From Hormiphora californensis (lineage: Eukaryota > Ctenophora > Tentaculata > Cydippida > Pleurobrachiidae), in contig CM035356.1 of assembly GCA_020137815.1 (NCBI GenBank), forward strand, positions 5,924,145 to 5,988,144: DNA of 64,000 nucleotides, given 5' to 3'. Every line of letters starts with the position of its first letter. Position 1 is the first letter of the stretch. The notes beneath the pieces were generated by a model. It did not search any database, was not told the DNA's origin, and was given only the letters and a program-made list of their open reading frames with translations. Shown piece by piece: positions 62,701 to 64,000 of the stretch. The translations under genes and the position numbers were made by a program.

Positions 62701-64000
62701 ATTATTTTTCATCTAAACAGGTTACAACACGTAAATTTTAGAAACTCTAGACCTCGGATAAAGCATCCGACACGCACCTAACAAATTACAAACATGTTTA
62801 TTCTCCCACACATGGGGTACACCTTGTCCTTACCCTTGTGGAGAGACAAGGCAGTGGTATAACACCTGTCCCAAGTACTGCACTCCTACCTAATAATTTG
62901 TAACACCTGTATTACCTGGTTTAGGTTTGTCTTTGTTGGGGATGGCGGTGAAGATCTCCTCAGCCCATCCTTGTAAGGTGTCCAGTGTTTCATTTCCCAC
63001 TATCGCTACCGTTATCTGTGAGGGAGAGTTGGATCAAAACCAGATCGCTGCTCACCCAAAAAGTTGATTTCATAATAATTTGAGCTCTATAACCGCCTTT
63101 CCTTGCTCGACCCTGTTTCACCGGTTTGAACAAAACAATAACCGCCCCCTTACCAAGTTAGCGGAGTAATATTTATCGAAAAACTCCCATAGCCGTTCCT
63201 GGATATCTGTTCTGTTGAGTGTCGAGATGCTGCCAGTGGAAAATCTGGGCGGAAGAGAAGATGGGGGTTAGGGAAACCAATAATCAAAAAGGCTACAGCT
63301 GGTAGGATGTGTTAATAGTGAAAAATATGAAAACCAAAGTTGATAAATTTGATCTCGGGAAAATTCTTTCGCGACTTCTCGCCTGATTTTTAGTAATTTC
63401 AACGTCCCCAATTTACCGGGTCCGGTAAAACGGGGTTCGACTGTACGCAATATTTAATTGATCCAAATTTTCTTTAGATTTCATCCTATGGATAAGTAAC
63501 AAACGAACAAACTGACTCAACTAACTTAGGAAAGAATTCATCATTTGCTGGAAGCATGATCATAGTCCGGTCGAAATTAACTGGTGTCTGAATCTCCTCC
63601 CGTAGGAATCCCTCAAGATCCTCCGGAGCGGACACCTTACCGTACCCAAAAAAGTGATTAAAAAGGACCAAAACCCTACGTAACTGCTCGTGGGATATTG
63701 AAATGTCTATGGTCGTTGTCTCCGGCTTAACTTTAAGGGAATAAGTGCCCCCGTGATTATAAATGTGCTTAAAAAACTGTCTACTGCGTCTGAAGAAGCT
63801 CTCATGGGGGAGCTGGTCAAAAAGAAGTGGTACCGTACCGGCATTTCCCGTATAAAACTCGTCAAAATAACCGAGACGAAATGTTATGGAGAGAAAGGAC
63901 CGGGGAATGTTAGTTCTTCTAACAAAGGAATGCCTCATATACGTCCGGATGTGTTTGAGGACAATAAAAGTGTCATTATAGGGATCGGAACTGAACTCTG
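53756..64000 (-). CDS. insulin-degrading-enzyme-like M16 protein lacking the zinc motif (5' partial)
   Basis: Eighteen exons: 63526-64000 (continues upstream), 63154-63244, 62916-63015, 62260-62378, 61824-61989, 61263-61612, 60879-61065, 60617-60742, 59063-59184, 58663-58820, 58061-58163, 57804-57894, 56862-57007, 56613-56735, 56179-56294, 54548-54681, 54191-54351, 53756-53878. All phases agree, about 963 residues. IDE/nardilysin landmarks in order: ITVAIVGNETLDTL, YFLGHEGKGSLYQYLSTRGY, ENRWQENKDIDNIMFKFKEK, VEEWYSTPYA, REPCFNYLRTQ joined to QQLGYV, and the C-terminal helical domain. In the catalytic domain, where IDE has HFCEHMLFLG, this protein reads LLFDQLPHES, so HxxEH is gone and hydrolysis is unlikely. 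No clear glutamate ligand motif was seen. It may keep peptide binding in the closed chamber. Nardilysin-like origin cannot be excluded. Confidence 0.88.
54060..54168. mobile_element. hAT-like MITE, second copy
   Basis: Sister of 2649-2753. Ends CCAGGAACCGA / TTGGTTCCTG, flanks CCCACAAC and CCCACAAA. It lies in the last M16 intron, close to the donor at 54190. Confidence 0.78.
54713..56102. mobile_element. 1390-bp palindromic element, TTAA target, copy 2
   Basis: Same length, ends and body as 17323-18712, flanked by TTAA at 54709-54712 and 56103-56106. The two half-repeats match very closely here, with a unique centre about 55310-55500. It sits in an M16 intron, its edge 31 bp from the acceptor of exon 54548-54681. 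Transcription through it would give an RNA able to fold into a roughly 600-bp duplex. Confidence 0.88.
56523..56560. mobile_element. tiny element, degenerate
   Basis: CTTGCTCGACCCTGTTTGAAC ... AACAAAACAA, member of the 40-60 bp family, in an M16 intron. Confidence 0.45.
57010..57716. repeat. 33-bp minisatellite in M16 intron, about 21 units
   Basis: Unit GGGGTAACCATGGTAACTTG (TGGGATCTGTTAG), with the palindromic core GTAACCATGGTAAC. Lies between exons 57804-57894 and 56862-57007. Related motifs spill into 56780-56860. Confidence 0.95.
58240..58662. repeat. 27-bp minisatellite in the next M16 intron but one
   Basis: Unit CTATGTTACCATGGTAACCT (AGCTGCA), about 15 copies varying between GGTAACC and GGTTACC. 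It shares the palindromic core GTTACCATGGTAAC with the array at 57010 but has a different unit. It runs up to the donor of exon 58663-58820. Confidence 0.93.
59339..59552. repeat. perfect 87-bp hairpin in M16 intron
   Basis: Arms 59339-59425 and 59466-59552 are exact inverse copies with a 40-base loop. The starting motif is TTTAGAGCAAAAACTAATTG. Probably a foldback element. Confidence 0.85.
59701..59728. repeat. 28-bp palindrome with two TGACGTCA sites
   Basis: GTCGTGACGTCAC AC GTGACGTCACGAC. CRE-like cores recur at 60033-60053 and 31897-31920. In an intron; a regulatory role is speculative. Confidence 0.6.
63098..63137. mobile_element. tiny 40-bp element with 9-bp target duplication
   Basis: CCTTGCTCGACCCTGTTTCA ... 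GGTTTGAACAAAACAA, flanked exactly by ATAACCGCC on both sides (63089-63097 and 63138-63146). This gives the clearest proof that the family moves. Confidence 0.75.
63400..63444. mobile_element. solo end of the pogo-like family
   Basis: CCCAATTTACCGGGTCCGGTAAAACGGGGTTCGACTG then TA. Only one terminus is present, in an M16 intron. Confidence 0.55.

Overview
The window is from an animal nuclear genome, most likely an early-branching marine invertebrate such as a sponge or cnidarian. Genes have short GT-AG introns. The recognisable proteins are metazoan (LEDGF-type PWWP/IBD factor, WDR26, NAA30, aquaporin, insulin-degrading-enzyme-like M16 protein). The space between them is filled with miniature transposons, non-LTR retroelement debris, microsatellites and minisatellites. 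The species cannot be fixed from the sequence.

Layout. 1-3.7 kb: an RluA-type pseudouridine synthase (minus). 4.2-5.7 kb: NAA30 (minus). 6.0-14.4 kb: a tandem array, all minus, in which a heme-oxygenase-like gene alternates with a MATH-like/BTB gene. A third, damaged unit lies at 23.0-25.3 kb, separated from the others by about 8.5 kb of nested transposable elements: a Helitron-like trio, a CR1/L2-type LINE, a 1390-bp palindromic TTAA element and an 874-bp element. 26.2-29.4 kb: retroelement-type ORFs, including two homologous coiled-coil/RRM-like ORFs head to head around perfect inverted repeats. 32.0-37.4 kb: a LEDGF/HDGF-like gene and a five-finger C2H2 gene (both plus). 38.8-43.0 kb: WDR26 (minus), followed by a 2-kb 29/36-bp minisatellite. 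45.6-49.7 kb: retroelement and DNA-transposon debris. 49.8-51.9 kb: a water-selective-type aquaporin (plus). 53.7-64.0 kb: an M16-family protein (minus, 5' end beyond the window) that lacks the HxxEH zinc motif.

The host genes do not form one pathway. Three points stand out. First, the co-duplicated heme-oxygenase-like/BTB pair: the heme-oxygenase-like product keeps the proximal His but lacks the catalytic Gly-Asp, and only one BTB copy (12621-14333) is fully open. Second, the M16 protein looks like a pseudoenzyme. Third, a rich set of non-autonomous elements can be delimited to the base by target-site duplications; two pairs have exactly equal lengths (1390 bp twice, 587 bp twice). Exon boundaries were placed by hand from splice consensus, reading phase and family similarity recalled from knowledge; no alignments or searches were run.
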